Positions 1 through 11,539 of a stretch of DNA of 64,000 nt are shown piece by piece (the first letter of the stretch is position 1; each line of letters opens with the position of its first letter). The stretch comes from Castanea sativa (Eukaryota; Streptophyta; Magnoliopsida; Fagales; Fagaceae). The stretch spans positions 62,883,257-62,947,256 of the forward strand of contig NC_134023.1 of NCBI RefSeq assembly GCF_040712315.1. The letters are read 5' to 3'. The notes below the pieces were generated by a model, which searched no databases, was not told the DNA's origin, and was given only the letters and a program-made list of their open reading frames with translations. Both the position numbers and the translations under genes were made by a program.

Positions 1-670
1 TCATTTTGATGCACGGCTCCCATGTACTTGACTAACTAATTGCGCGGATCCCAGTATGCGACTTCAATCACCAACTAGAGAAGATTGTTGGCTGCAAATT
101 TCTTCAATTCATCCACATGATGAAGATCAAGAAGATGCTTGGTTACAAAACCCTATGGTACAAAGACACAACAACTTCTTTACAAGAGAGATAAACTAGG
201 GCAAGAACTTCATCTCAAGTCACAATTTGCATAAACAAGAATTTCTCAATGCTTGTGCAGCTTGCATCCTTTTGACGGCCCTTAAAATAATCCTTTTATA
301 TGTCTAGGGTTAGGAGAAAAGAAGGCCCAAAGACACATCCACGGATTGAAATCAAAATAGAACTTAGAATCTATTTTTCTTAAACTTCGACAAATAAAGG
401 TATCGAGCAGCTGTCGAGCCACGGGTTGGAACAGCTCTTTAAACCTCGACACATGCTAGTTGTCGAGCTTTAATGAACTTGCATTTTTCAGCTTGTTTCT
501 TGGACAGACTTGATGACTTCAACACTTGATCTTGAAACACAGTTTCTTGAAGTATAAAACTCATTCTAATTCTACCCAATTATAAGTAAAGTGCGTTTTG
601 TCAAAGGACTAGCCAATTACATAAATGAATGACATATGTTCTAAACAAGTGAAACACATATGTCCTAACA
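1..670 (-). repeat. Partial LTR (family A), minus orientation, cut by window edge
   Basis: This stretch matches, in reverse orientation, the LTRs seen at 57682-58681 and 60667-61665. Shared blocks include the lines with 'gcacggctccca', 'cccttaaaataatcc' and the terminal 'acatatgtcctaaca'. It ends in CA at 670, which is the outer LTR end on this strand. The sequence beyond 670 has no polypurine tract, so this is either a solo LTR or the 5' LTR of an element lying to the left of the window. No coding potential is seen. Confidence 0.75.
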
Positions 671-1580
671 ACGAGGATAAAGCTAATCAAGTTGTAAGGC
701 ACAGGCAAGGCTAACAAGATAAGCTCTAATAGGCAAGGCCAAGCAAAAGGGAATGAGGGAAGCAGCACGCATGCCTACGTCATTAAGATGCAATCTTACC
801 CACATGGTTGCACCCAAACAAACTATAAAAGACATAGGATGCAACCAAACAAGATAGGGCCATAAAAAGGCACACAAACACATGCTAGAAAAGGAGAAAA
901 AGGATTGTGATCCAAGAACCTAGATCTACGCATACAGGAATGGATATAAAGCTGGAAGTAAGAATCTAAGCATGAAACACCCAAACATAGCATCACAAAA
1001 GATAGATTTAAGAAAAGGAACACAAAAGCATGTAAAAGGGCCAACAAAGCACAAAAATTTAAAAAAAAAATTTAAAAAAAAAAAAAAACTTAATTTGAAC
1101 CCTTTAATGAAGTTGATGTGGGAATGGTTTACTCATGAGAAGTATGCCTAGGCCTAGGGTGGACCAAGTAGAAGATGAAAATGGATTAACTACCTAGATT
1201 AGGTCTAGTAACCATATATATAGCGCCATTATTGATGGACTAGTTTTTACCAGAGCACGTGTCTAGAGTTTAGAAGTGGGGATGGAAAGGTGTTAGGCAC
1301 CAAACCCCACCAACTAGTAGGTTAACCTCCACTTATTGTGTTCCAAATCCTAATCCAGTCAAAGGATCTTCTAACATGTTATTCTAGACTCACACACACT
1401 CTAAGCTACATCTAGCATTCAACAAGGCATATCATCCCATTGCAACACATAGTATAAGGTCCTATCATTCATCTAGCATATCCAAGGGTAGCAAGTATAT
1501 CTTAAGGTATTAAGATCAACAAGGCTTTAACATCAAGCATATTCATCATGTTCATCAACCATATCATGCTCATCATCATC
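671..1580. other. Non-coding spacer, probably degraded repeat
   Basis: No gene is supported here. The stretch holds an A-rich tract at 1055-1088 and short open frames without family resemblance. The passage around 1230-1350 (caccaaaccccaccaacta) resembles, in reverse, the style of the solo LTR at 21425-22871, but I could not align it with certainty. Confidence 0.4.
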
Positions 1581-2403
1581 AAAAATCTTAATTTTAAAGA
1601 AAGAAAACTTAATCCTTAACCTTATACAATTATACTTTCTTGACAACAAACCATGAATGAACCACCCAAAATTTGGATCTTTTTTTTTCTCCCTCACCAA
1701 ACCACACTAGCCCAACAAATCGAAACCCAAGAAAATGATCAAACCCACCTAATATAAAACTAAACCCAGATCAAGAGAGAGAGCCCAGAACAAGGAGGAC
1801 AAAATCGGCGTTGCAACTTGCTCCACACCATTCACCGTCACTAGCCACCATTTGCTTGCTCTCTCCCTTTATCTCTACTTATTTTGGACTCATCCAACTT
1901 TGTAATGGAAGCCTTTGTCATTTTGCATGAGGATGTAGTTGTGTTTTACAACCAATATGATGCTGACGGTTGAGGCTTAGCCCAAGACGATTGCTAGAGA
2001 TGAGATGAGATCGGCTACTAGAGATGGATTTTGGGTTTCCCTTGTGCAGCAATGTGGTGAGATCGTAGTAATTGGAGAAGTAGTTGCCTTGAATAGTGGT
2101 GATGGATTTGGGTTTGTTTGTGTGTTTTGTGAGGGTGGATATGGGTTTGGTAGTAGTGGATTTGAAGTTTGGTGGTGCTGTTGGATTGTGGGTTGGTGGT
2201 AATTCAAGTTTGGTGGTTATGGATTATGGTCAGTGCTAGATTTGAATTGTTAGGCAAGTGGTACTTTAGGATCGGTAGTGGTGAATAAAATTGCAAGTAT
2301 GCCGTTTGGCTACCAAGAAATTGTAAAGAAAGTAAAAATAAATTAAGAAAATTAAAACGAAAATATGTTTGGTTACTAACAAATGGTAAGAAATTAAATT
2401 ATA

Positions 2404-2405
2404 AT
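2404..2405. other. Empty Helitron target site (paralogous)
   Basis: In duplication copy 2 the Helitron lies exactly between an A (34871) and a T (46443). Joining those flanks gives the uninterrupted sequence seen here, '...ataa|taataaagaaaatg...'. This is the expected Helitron insertion into an AT dinucleotide without target duplication. Confidence 0.88.
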
Positions 2406-2433
2406 AATAAAGAAAATGATAAATTTGGTAAAA

Positions 2434-2435
<2 letters not shown>

Positions 2436-2472
<37 letters not shown>
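2436..2472. repeat. (TA)n microsatellite
   Basis: About 18 TA units. The matching position of copy 2 (about 46473) has only a few units, so the tract expanded after the duplication. Confidence 0.9.
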
Positions 2473-2475
<3 letters not shown>

Positions 2476-2922
2476 GCTGATGTGACTTCTTTTGCTATCT
2501 AATAATAATAAAAATGTTGATGTGGCTTCTTTAGCCATCTAATTGATGGAGACCCCTAAAATTTAAACACATACGTTGGACAAGCCAACATGTAAGGACC
2601 TTAAATTGACTGCTGCCAAAATGTAGGAACCAAATTGACTATGACCCTAAAATGTAGGAACTAAAATGGTGTTTTTACCTATATCTTTTTCAATCTTGAA
2701 GGAATAGATTTTTCATTTTGCAATGACTTATATTTTCATGGTATATGGAAATATGTCTACGCATCTCTTGGATATAAATTTTATATCATTTTGTTATTTT
2801 CTATGTGTGAGTAGTTCGACTTTCATAGGTAATCCTTTTGATTACATATGTTTGAAGGAATTGGATGGTGCACATTTTTTAGCTTTGGATCCATAGGAGC
2901 AACCCAAAATTTTGGGACTAGT

Positions 2923-3226
2923 ACTTTGTTATCAGAAGTACAAGCACTCATATAAAAAGTTTGCAAGATATTTAAAACTACTCCTAAAATAAATATAAAG
3001 ACATATAAGAAAATTTCATTTACACATTCTTTAAAAAAAAATTAATAAAATTCTTTTACAAAATTTAAACCTAAACTTTGTTATCAGAAGTACAAGCACT
3101 CATATAAAAAGTCTGCAGGTTATTAAAAACTAATTCTAAAATAAATATAAAGACATATAAGAAAATTTCATTTACACATTCTTTAAAAAAAATTTAATAA
3201 AATTCTTTCACAAAATTTAAACCTAA
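2923..3226. repeat. 152-bp direct tandem duplication upstream of neprosin 1
   Basis: The unit starting 'actttgttatcagaag' at 2923 is repeated from 3075 with few changes. The paralogous region (about 46938-47100) holds a single unit, so the duplication arose only in copy 1. It lies 500-800 bp upstream of the ATG and might affect the promoter, but that is inference. Confidence 0.85.
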
Positions 3227-3739
3227 ACTTTTCTCACTTCCCACTACATTCTTATCTCTCCTTCAAAAAACAAAAATGAGATTCTATAATTTTTAAGACA
3301 ATAAGTCTTACACAACCAAAATTTTGGAGACACCATCCGAAACATAAATCATTACTAAATTTCTCATTTATCTCATATTCTCTGATTTTATGAATTTTTT
3401 CAAGCAAAATTTAATATAACAAACCTCCCATATTTTTAGCTTGTGGAAAAGTTCAAAGAGGACAAATTGTTTTTCCTTGAATTTTGACAAAAACAAAGAA
3501 TGGCAGTAGTTTATAGGAAATTTAACCGGGAGTTTGTACTAATAAGCTAAATTAAAGTCTTATCTAGACATAGTAAAAAATAAGGTGATCCTTAGTATAG
3601 AAGTTTGTTTATGTATATATTGATAAATAGCATGTGGAATAGCATAAAGAGGATGAAGAAATGCGCAATTTAATATTGTAAAGGGGGAGACCAAAGCTAG
3701 TTATTACTGCCACTTGATTCGAGTATTATCTAGTTACTC

Positions 3740-5168
3740 ATGGCACCGCCTTGTGGAAGTGGGAGGAGGTGGATGAGGGCGGTAAAGTTAACCTTGTTCT
3801 TATTCTTTCTCATACCAATATCATCAGTTGGAATTAGGAACACTAACACCATCATTGATAAGAAAAAAAAATTAGAGATTCAGCGGCAATTGAAGCGCCT
3901 TAACAAGCCTGCTCTTAAAACCATCAAGGTTATTAATCACTTCATATAACATGTTTGTGTCCTATATAGTATTTTCAGCTTTAGTCTTTGAAGAATCATT
4001 CACTTTTCTGGGTTGTGGTGTCTCCATGACTCCCATGTACAATAGCAGTGTAATTTTATTACAACATTGAGAATTCAAATTAATATCTATGTGTGTATGA
4101 TAAGAAAATCTATCTGATACAGAGTCCGGATGGAGATATAATTGATTGTGTAGATATCAAAAAGCAGCCAGCTTTCGATCATCCTTTGTTGAAAAATCAC
4201 ACAATTCAGGTAACTAGTTTAATTAGCTAAGTTTTTTTTGATATATTTATTTGATACTTATTGTATGTATGGTATGGGCTGGGTTTGCGGTGGTATCTAT
4301 GTCGAATACCATAGATGAGACCTAGCTTTTACCCAAAAGGGCTTTTATTCAAAGAGAGCAACAACGTCTCTTCGAACTCCAAGCCCAAAATTACTCAGCC
4401 ATGGTACTTGAATGGAAGATGCCCAGAAGGAACCATTCCCATAAGAAGAACTAAAGAAGAAGATTTATTGAGGGCAAGCTCTGTAGCTAATTATGGAAGG
4501 CAAAAATACAATAGCATCCCTAATGATAATAACAATGCGATCCATGAGGTACAACTTAATTTTTAACCAATATTATTAATTGATTTGAGCTTATTGGTAT
4601 CTTCTATAATGAAGGACTCAAATGAACATTCACAACCTTTATTTTTATGGTTGAGTTTCTAGTATGCAACGCTTATAGAGGAAGGAGATACGTATTATGG
4701 AATGAATGCAGAAATAAACGTGTGGAATCCCCAAGTCCAGGAACAAGACGAGCTCAGCTTGGCTCAATTCTGGTTGGCAGCTGCTGATAATAATGGCGTA
4801 AACCGTGATACAATTGAAGGTGGCGTGATGGTATATATTATTTCATCTATCAGCTTGTCTTTTAGGCGCATGCAAAACATTGAATTACTAATAATTTCTA
4901 ATTTTTACAAAATTATTTGTGCGGAGAAACAGGTCTACTATGAGTTGCACCAAGATTACAGAACTAGACTCTTCACGTTTTGGACTGTACGTGTTTCAAT
5001 ATTTGACTTCCCTGCCAGCACTAGCCATGTTTATATTGTTTCTTTTTTAAAATTTATTTATTTGTTTCTTAAATCATGGCTGCAGAGTGATTCATATCGA
5101 AACACAGGCTGCTACAATCTTTTGTTCTCTAGCTTTGTTCAAAATAATTTTTCTTTTCTGAAAAGTGT

Positions 5169-5221
<53 letters not shown>

Positions 5222-6135
5222 CATGGCTGCAGAATAATGGATACCAAAGCGGTTGCTACAATCTGCAATGCCCTGGCTTTGTTCAAACCGACAACCGGCT
5301 TGCGTTTGGGGCAAGCTTCGAGCCTTATTCTGATTATGGTGGTGACCAAAGTTCAGTCAACTTCTTTATCTTTAAGGTAGTACAATATTTCAATTTAATT
5401 AATTTATCCAATACTTCTAATTTTTGGATACACATATATGATCATATCATATGTTATTTCTTTTTTCTCGTGAAAAAATTCATCGTAACAAATGTTTGAA
5501 ATTCTTCTGGTTTTAGTTGTAACAGTGTACGTTTGAATATCCTTTTTCTTATTTTATTTTTTTCTATATACATCTTTTAAAATTTTAAGATTTCAATATT
5601 TTTTTATACACAATTTATTTTTACCTAACTTATTTTTAAGACCGGAGAATTTAAGTGTCCATGTTGATTTGCGCAAAAAGCTTCATTTTTTTCCTCTTTC
5701 ATTAGTCTTTATACCTTTATTTATCTCTCAAAATATTACAAACTAATTTGCATGGCATGTACAATGAGGTAGGACAATGTACAAGGACACTGGTGGTTGC
5801 AACTTGGTGATGATTTTCTAATGGGATATTGGCCATCCTCCATTTTCTCGATCCTAGCTAATAGCGCTACTAGTGTCACATGGGGAGGAGAGGTGACAAA
5901 CTACCAAAGAGGTGGGCAGCACACCACAACACAAATGGGCAGTGGCCATTCCCCTGAAGAAGGGCCCAGCAGGGCTAGTTTCTTCCAAAATCTCAAAGTT
6001 ATAGATCATGAACTAGTTCTCAGGGGACCCAGGGACAATCGTGAAATTGTTACGCATCCCACTTGCTATAATCTGTTAAAAGGGGACGACTTCTTTTATT
6101 ATGGTGGTCCTGGTAGAAGCCCCATTTGTCCATGA
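3740..6135 (+). CDS. Neprosin-domain secreted protein, seven exons, apparently intact
   Basis: Exons by GT-AG boundaries: 3740-3928, 4123-4209, 4315-4548, 4663-4830, 4933-4986, 5233-5376 and 5773-6135. All junctions are phase 0, giving about 412 residues, a normal family length. Residues about 14-32 are a hydrophobic signal segment after a basic start, so the protein should be secreted. Residues about 45-165 fit the N-terminal neprosin activation-peptide region; the rest is the neprosin domain. Family motifs include '[11 protein letters not shown]', '[12 protein letters not shown]', 'GHWWLQLG' and 'VTWGGEV'. Glu222 (in TIEGG) and Glu332 (in WGGEV) are 110 residues apart, close to the spacing of the two catalytic Glu of Nepenthes neprosin (188 and 297), so they are the likely catalytic pair; this is inference. 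Known neprosin cleaves after proline, but most family members are uncharacterised. The usual Trp after 'EAG' is replaced. A putative TATA-like stretch lies near 3615 and AATAAA at 6279. Confidence 0.87.
5086..5142 (+). other. Extra exon-like partial copy of neprosin exon 6 inside intron 5
   Basis: Preceded by the same 'atggctgcag' acceptor as the true exon 6, these 57 bp encode 19 residues ([11 protein letters not shown] then LLFSSFVQ). They match the family consensus start of this exon, with the usual Cys changed to Phe. No donor site follows; the frame stays open through the TA tract into true exon 6. The second gene copy lacks this whole piece (about 110 bp) at the equivalent place. Confidence 0.75.
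5172..5219. repeat. (TA)n microsatellite in neprosin intron 5
   Basis: About 24 TA units 14 bp before the exon 6 acceptor. The matching tract of copy 2 (48977-49043) is longer. Translated as (IY)n it creates spurious open frames. Confidence 0.95.
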
Positions 6136-7130
6136 TAATTTAAATTATTGTTCAAAATTAAGGAGAAATAGAGAAAAATAAGAAGATGAGAATTATTTTC
6201 TTCTTCTCTTCATCATGTCACACGAAATGTATGTACAAGCCATGCGTGATTTGAAACTCTCTTTGAATCATTAATGAAAATAAATAGTTATTCTATGGGG
6301 TAGTAAAATTTTGAAATTATGTAATTTAATATAGTGGAAGTTAAGATTGCATGGTATAGTATATATACACATGCTCTCCTCCATTCCAAGCCAAGAAATC
6401 TCATCCTCTTCTCTATTTATTCTATCTTCGCTAGTGTCCTTTGAGAGTATGTCTATCTTCCATTATTTGTGGTGTATTAGTGTTTGGGAATGTGATTATG
6501 TAAAGGTCCACCAACTTCAAAAACATGGTATCAGAGCTAGCAGATTCACGGTGAGAATGACATTTTCCAACTAGATGGTATCATTTTAATTTTCATGAGT
6601 TACCAATTTTTGTTTTTAACAATTGAAAATCTAAATGGAGGCGTTACTCGAATCCCAACATGTATGGTAGATAGTGGTAACATGACCAAAAGAATATCAA
6701 AGAGCTTGAGCATGTCCAAAGAAGTTTGGGATAAACCTACTTATGCAGTCTATTTGTCCAATTATTGTCTCACATAATGATTATATGAGGAAGAACCCAC
6801 ATATCAAGCTTGGAGCTGAAAGAAGAAAAATATCTTCTTCTTCTTTTTTCCCCTCTATTTATTGAAGAGCTTCCACTCCACTTGAATCTCTTATTTATGA
6901 AAAAGTTCATCCTCCGGAGTCTTTCTAGTTTTCAAGGATATCTATGAGTCAACGGAGAATATAGATGATCTCTCTCTCTGTCTCTCTCTCTCTCTCTCTC
7001 TAATAAGTTGTTCAAGATTTAAAATGGATAAGTGCTAAAAAAAACTATAAAAGGTTACTTGACATTTATTTGAACCTTCACTTTAGTCTTTCTGCTTTCA
7101 AAATTCACTATTATAATAAGTTATGTTGGA
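6136..7130. other. 3' flank of neprosin 1 and non-coding DNA
   Basis: The first 400 bp are shared with duplication copy 2. A fragment resembling a Copia primer-binding site (tggtatcagagc) lies at 6524-6535, right where homology to copy 2 ends. A (CT)n microsatellite occupies about 6969-7001. No gene is seen. Confidence 0.6.
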
Positions 7131-7189
7131 ATTTTTATGTGTGAGAGACACACAGAAATAGAGAGTTAGAGAGAGATAGAGATGACTTT

Positions 7190-7765
7190 AGGGAAAATAA
7201 AATCACAGCAGTAATTAAAAGGTAAAGAGTAAATGAAGAGAGATGCAAACACAAAGATAACACGGCGATGTGTTATCGAAGAGAAAACCAAAGTACTCAG
7301 CGAAAAACCTCTCCGCTGCCTTCCAAGTGGTCAATAATCTACTAGAGAATAAAGTTCAGATAATAAATAGCAGAAGACCTTTCAAGCCTAATTTACCCAG
7401 TGCACCTAAGCCCTTCAAGCTTCTTGCTCAAACAGGGTTACGTCAAACCTTGTTTTCTCTAGTTTACCGAATCCCGCAATCGCCCATTACATCAACCAAA
7501 TGAATTGGTCCCTTCTAAATTGCTTCCCATGCACCAAAATACCTCCTCACTGATATGGGTATGGTGAGATAACATTTGGCTAAATGTACCTCTCAATGAT
7601 ATGACAATGGAGAGGATGAGAGTAGAGGAATTTGGAGAATTAAAGGATGAGTCAATCTTGTTTTTCTTTAGAGTTTCTCTCTCAAAATTTTCTCTGGACG
7701 CTCTCAACATTTCGTGGGTATAAGGGTATTTATAGTAGGGCGTATAAGGAATGCAAAAAGTCAAT
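7190..7765 (-). repeat. LTR fragment (family B), minus orientation
   Basis: This stretch is the reverse complement of about 59955-60465: shared blocks include 'cacggcgatgtgttatcgaa', 'gcccttcaagcttcttgc' and 'ggtatttatagtaggg'. The better preserved copy at 59609-60666 follows a polypurine tract, which identifies it as an LTR. No internal domain is attached here, so this is a solo or truncated LTR. Confidence 0.7.
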
Positions 7766-9969
7766 TTTCAACAAACAAGGCATTCTGGCCTAAAGCTTTC
7801 AATTTTCTATTAATATATAAATACTATTTAAGGTAGAAATATCTTAGAGATATTCTTTTATCTTTATCCTTTATCTTTTGGTCCATTTATATTTGAGCAA
7901 GGCTACATTCACAAATTATTTCATAATATTTATTTTTAGATAATTGTTATGGTAAATTTTTAGTGATTCTTATTTAAACCTACCATTGACATTACTTTTC
8001 ATATTACTAGTTTGTAAAAAGATTTATAACTTTCACATTTTTTTTTTATATTTGATTCTGTTTTCATTTTTAAAATTTGTAAAAAATTATCACTTCTTAA
8101 ATAATCATTTTTCTTGAAGAATTTTCATTAGTAATCTAATGCTTCATAATATATATTTCCTATCAACAACAATGTAATTTATGTATTTGGCAACATTTTA
8201 GAAAAAAAAAAGTCATGAAAGGTTATCATATTAACAAAATTTGAATATAACCAACATTTCAATCTATGCTAATTGCTATCTTCTACGTTCTTAGGATAAC
8301 TTGGAAGAGGAAACAAAATATTATGATCGATATGCATGGATCGTGTGGTGTTCCTGTTTTTCTTTGTATTTGGGATTATAATTTAGCTTTATATGGTTAT
8401 TTTCTTATATTTTTTGAAAAATTATGATGTAAATTACATTATTGTAAGTTAGAAATACTAATGTTTTTTTTTATATATAAAAAAGATCTAATCTCTAATT
8501 CTTACTATTAATCTTCTCAAAAAAAAAATTTTACAATTTAAAATTTTTAAAGAAATTACTTTTGGATGCTTACAATGTTTAACTATTGCATTGATTTTAT
8601 GACTGTGGACATGCATGCAATATTGATTTATGTTTTCCATGGTAATATTAGTGTTCCTTACTTTGGAATTAAAAAATTCTCTCAATTGAAGCATATACCT
8701 TGGTGTGATCTCATTCTTAAAAAATCTTGCAACTTAATTCAATCATGCTAAACAATATATAAAAATAAATAAAATGATTTTTTATAGTCCAACACAAATT
8801 AAATCATATTACCTTAGTTAGCTTAATTTAAACTTGTCTAATTCTCGAGAGGAGAAAAAAAAACATTATTCATTCATTAGGTAAAAGCACTAAAACCCGA
8901 GGAGTGGGTTTGACCGCAAAGGAGGGAAGGAACAAAATATCTCCTGGAAGCCCGAGTGGAGAAAATGGCGTTCAAGGAGAAAATCAAGGTATTTGAAAGA
9001 AGTTTCCTGTGAAAGCTTACCTACTACCTCTGCATTAAATGACTGGAAACAACTTTGTCAACTGCATTGATGAGGAAATGACACTTAAACAGTGGATTCA
9101 CAGCTAAGTAGGCCCTTCTACCACCTTCAACAGGAGTCTAATGGGACAAGTATCCTAAGGAGAACCTAGAGGAATACAGATAGAGGGCTAGGATGCAAGA
9201 AGCATAGGAGTATATAAATAAAGAGAGCTTCCAAATGAGGGGATCAAAAAAAAAAATCAAGGAAGAGAGATTAGAACAAGAATAGTAGGGAAAAAGAGAA
9301 AATCCAGTGTTTATTCCTGTGTAAAAAGTTGTCCTTGGCCTGACCTGAGAAAAACCATTAATACCATTTGTTCTTCACTTCCATTTATTCCCTTCTTAGT
9401 TGATTTATCGAACTTGGACCCCGACTTGTTTTCCCCACTCTCTTAATAAGTTTTATCTGTTTGGGCCTAATTTGGTGGTATAGGCCTCACTATTTTAAGT
9501 GGGTTTGGGCCCCAAACTTTCAAGTCCCTACACATACTACAAATTCCACTATTATAATAATTCTCAAATAATATGTACTTAAATATTCACTATTAGCTCT
9601 TTTAGATGCGTAACCAATTTGTTTCCCCTAAAGTGGGTATAATTTTGCTATTAAATTATTCCAAAAAGGCATATATTTTTTTTAGTAACTAAAAAGTCCT
9701 TTTGTTTAGGGGAAGGGGCTGGAAGTAACCTAAAAGGCAGGAGTTAAAACAATTAATTTCTATGTACAATTTCCCTTTTGGTATAATTGGGAGAAAATTC
9801 ATTCCCTCCCTATATATTTCTTCTATCTAATTGAAAAAGAAAAACTATAAAATTCTCATTTATGAAGGAAAGTCTCAAATTTTTCATAAACTTATATGGT
9901 AGCCCAAAAGTCCCTTATTCAAACTTATTTTTATGTTACCACATTGGATTTGATGATTTATTTTATAAG

Positions 9970-10017
<48 letters not shown>

Positions 10018-10060
10018 TCATCATCATCACATTAATATGCAATTTACCAATTATAAATAC
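7766..10060. other. AT-rich non-coding DNA
   Basis: No gene is supported. The part at about 8880-9540 is less AT-rich (purine-rich start, then 'gggtttgggccccaaac' near its end) and may be an old solo LTR, but I found no second copy in the window. A (TA)n tract lies at 9971-10012. Confidence 0.4.
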
Positions 10061-10222
10061 ATTTTCAATTACCAAAACATACCAAATCTCTTCTCTTCCC
10101 TAACCTTCCCCTCCCTAAAAACTTATGTATTGTATATACCTTTTCCCCTTCCCCTACATAATGTTTATATTTATATATGTTCTCTTTTAATCTCTCTTAA
10201 AACCAATAAGCATAGTATTGTG

Positions 10223-10277
10223 ATGGAAATTTTTTTAATTATCACTACATGTTTGTTTTTGATATCTACTATCAAAG
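10223..10277 (+). other. Orphan signal-peptide-like first exon (tentative)
   Basis: An ATG opens an 18-codon hydrophobic stretch (MEIFLIITT then CLFLISTIK) ending at AAAG|GTA, a plausible phase-1 donor. This layout, with a signal peptide on exon 1 and a phase-1 intron, is typical of plant defensin-like small secreted proteins. No cysteine-rich second exon was recognised before the LINE relic at 11246, so it may be a relic or chance. A (TC)n tract follows at 10281-10318. Confidence 0.25.
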
Positions 10278-10278
10278 G

Positions 10279-10318
<40 letters not shown>

Positions 10319-10323
<5 letters not shown>

Positions 10324-11245
10324 GATTTCTCTATAATCTTGATCTTCTATTTGTTAAAATTTAGAAAATTTAGAAATTGTGTTTGACTTCATCTTGCTAG
10401 GTTCTTTTTCATGATCATTGGTTTATTTGATGTGAGTTGACCTAAAGCTAAAGACCTGGGAGATATCAAACCAGATGCAGTTGATACATGAAAATTATAG
10501 AAATCAAGAGTATTAATATATAAAAAATATATATGGACATATATAAACAATTATATCATGAATATATTTGCTTTTCCCTACCCTTTTTATGTTAATTATC
10601 GATTAACTAAGCTCAACTACACATTTAGCTTTCTTAGTTTTCACATTTTTCAAATTGTATGGAAAGGAAAAATAGAAATCAGTATATGTTTTTGGAAGAA
10701 AATTTTTTGTAATAGTCGATTCTCATATATGATTTTAGTGATTTTGAAAATATAAATTGTTATAAATTTGATTAATAGTTCTTATGTGATAAAGTGGAAA
10801 AAAAAGTTTGAATAAATTTCTCATTAACTTCTCAAAAAATGCAAAATAATGTTAGCTTTCATATGAAACCTTCAAGATTCATCTTTAGGTTCATATAAAA
10901 ATTATACATTTTTCATTTTTTAATTGTGTTCTATTTCGATGCATATCTCACTATATTATAATGTATTGCAAATATTATCATACATAATAATTGAAAGTAA
11001 AATGCAACATGTTTCCTTGCCAAAAAAAAATATATTTATGCAAAAAAATCAAGATGTAGACTTCTTTACTTGCATAAAATATATTATATGTACTACAATG
11101 TAATCACATTATTGTGTGATAAATTTGGGACTATTACTTATAATTCTCAACTACTATTCTCATTCTTTACTTGGCAAAAAAGATTATGACGTCAAATTTT
11201 TCTGCGCATAGCACGAGTCTGCAACTAGTTGTCATTAAACCTGAA
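10319..11245. other. AT-rich non-coding DNA
   Basis: Nothing recognisable; no open frame with family resemblance. The last 60 bp may already belong to the LINE relic. Confidence 0.4.
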
Positions 11246-11539
11246 GGCATTGTGAGCAAGATAAATAAACCCTTTCGGTTCAAGCAGAAGTGGATGAAGG
11301 AACGTGGTTGTGGTTGTGGAGACACGATCAGAGTTGCTTAGGCTTCTCCCCTTCTTAACACCTCCACTCCATTAGTGCATAAGAAAAATATGGTGTGTGG
11401 TGACAAGTTGATGGAGTGGAGTTTGCATTCTTTTGGTTGTGTTTTGAAAACAACTAGGGGAGAAATCAAAACTGCTGGAGAAGGGAAAAGTTGTTGCAGC
11501 TATAGGGCCAGATGATGAGGTGTTTAGGTTGTTCAAAGT
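11246..11539 (+). pseudogene. LINE-1 ORF2 relic, piece 1 (between endonuclease and RT)
   Basis: The translated frames give 'FKQKWMKERGCG', 'CGDKLMEWSLHSFGCV' and, after a frame change, 'KQLGEKSKLLEKGKV', the lysine-rich linker typical of plant L1 ORF2 between endonuclease and reverse transcriptase. It continues at 16881 after the element 11540-16875, with the target duplication AAAGT (11535-11539, 16876-16880). It is broken by frameshifts and a stop, so not functional. Confidence 0.7.

Larger units (their letters stand above)
1581..6535 (+). repeat. Segmental duplication, copy 1 (carries neprosin gene 1)
   Basis: This 5-kb block is repeated at about 33990-34871 plus 46443-50350; the second copy is interrupted by the Helitron at 34872-46442. 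Similarity covers the upstream region, all seven neprosin exons and introns, and about 400 bp of 3' flank, ending near 'aacatggtatca' (about 6535 and 50352). The first 750 bp also recur at about 63410-64000. Differences between copies include a 152-bp tandem duplication (2923-3226) and an extra exon-like piece (about 5051-5160) found only here. Confidence 0.9.

Noticed and set aside
2005..2202. Glycine- and tryptophan-rich frame (MRSATRDGFW...)
   Set aside because: The matching sequence in copy 2 (about 34480-34690) has a stop early in the frame, so no coding constraint is seen.
2266..2538. 90-codon minus-strand frame with (IY) repeat
   Set aside because: Caused by the TA tract; it is not conserved in duplication copies 2 and 3.
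5165..5380. Open frame [10 protein letters not shown]... over neprosin intron 5 and exon 6
   Set aside because: It is a translation of the TA microsatellite joined to exon 6 in a different frame; the true exon frame has clear family motifs.
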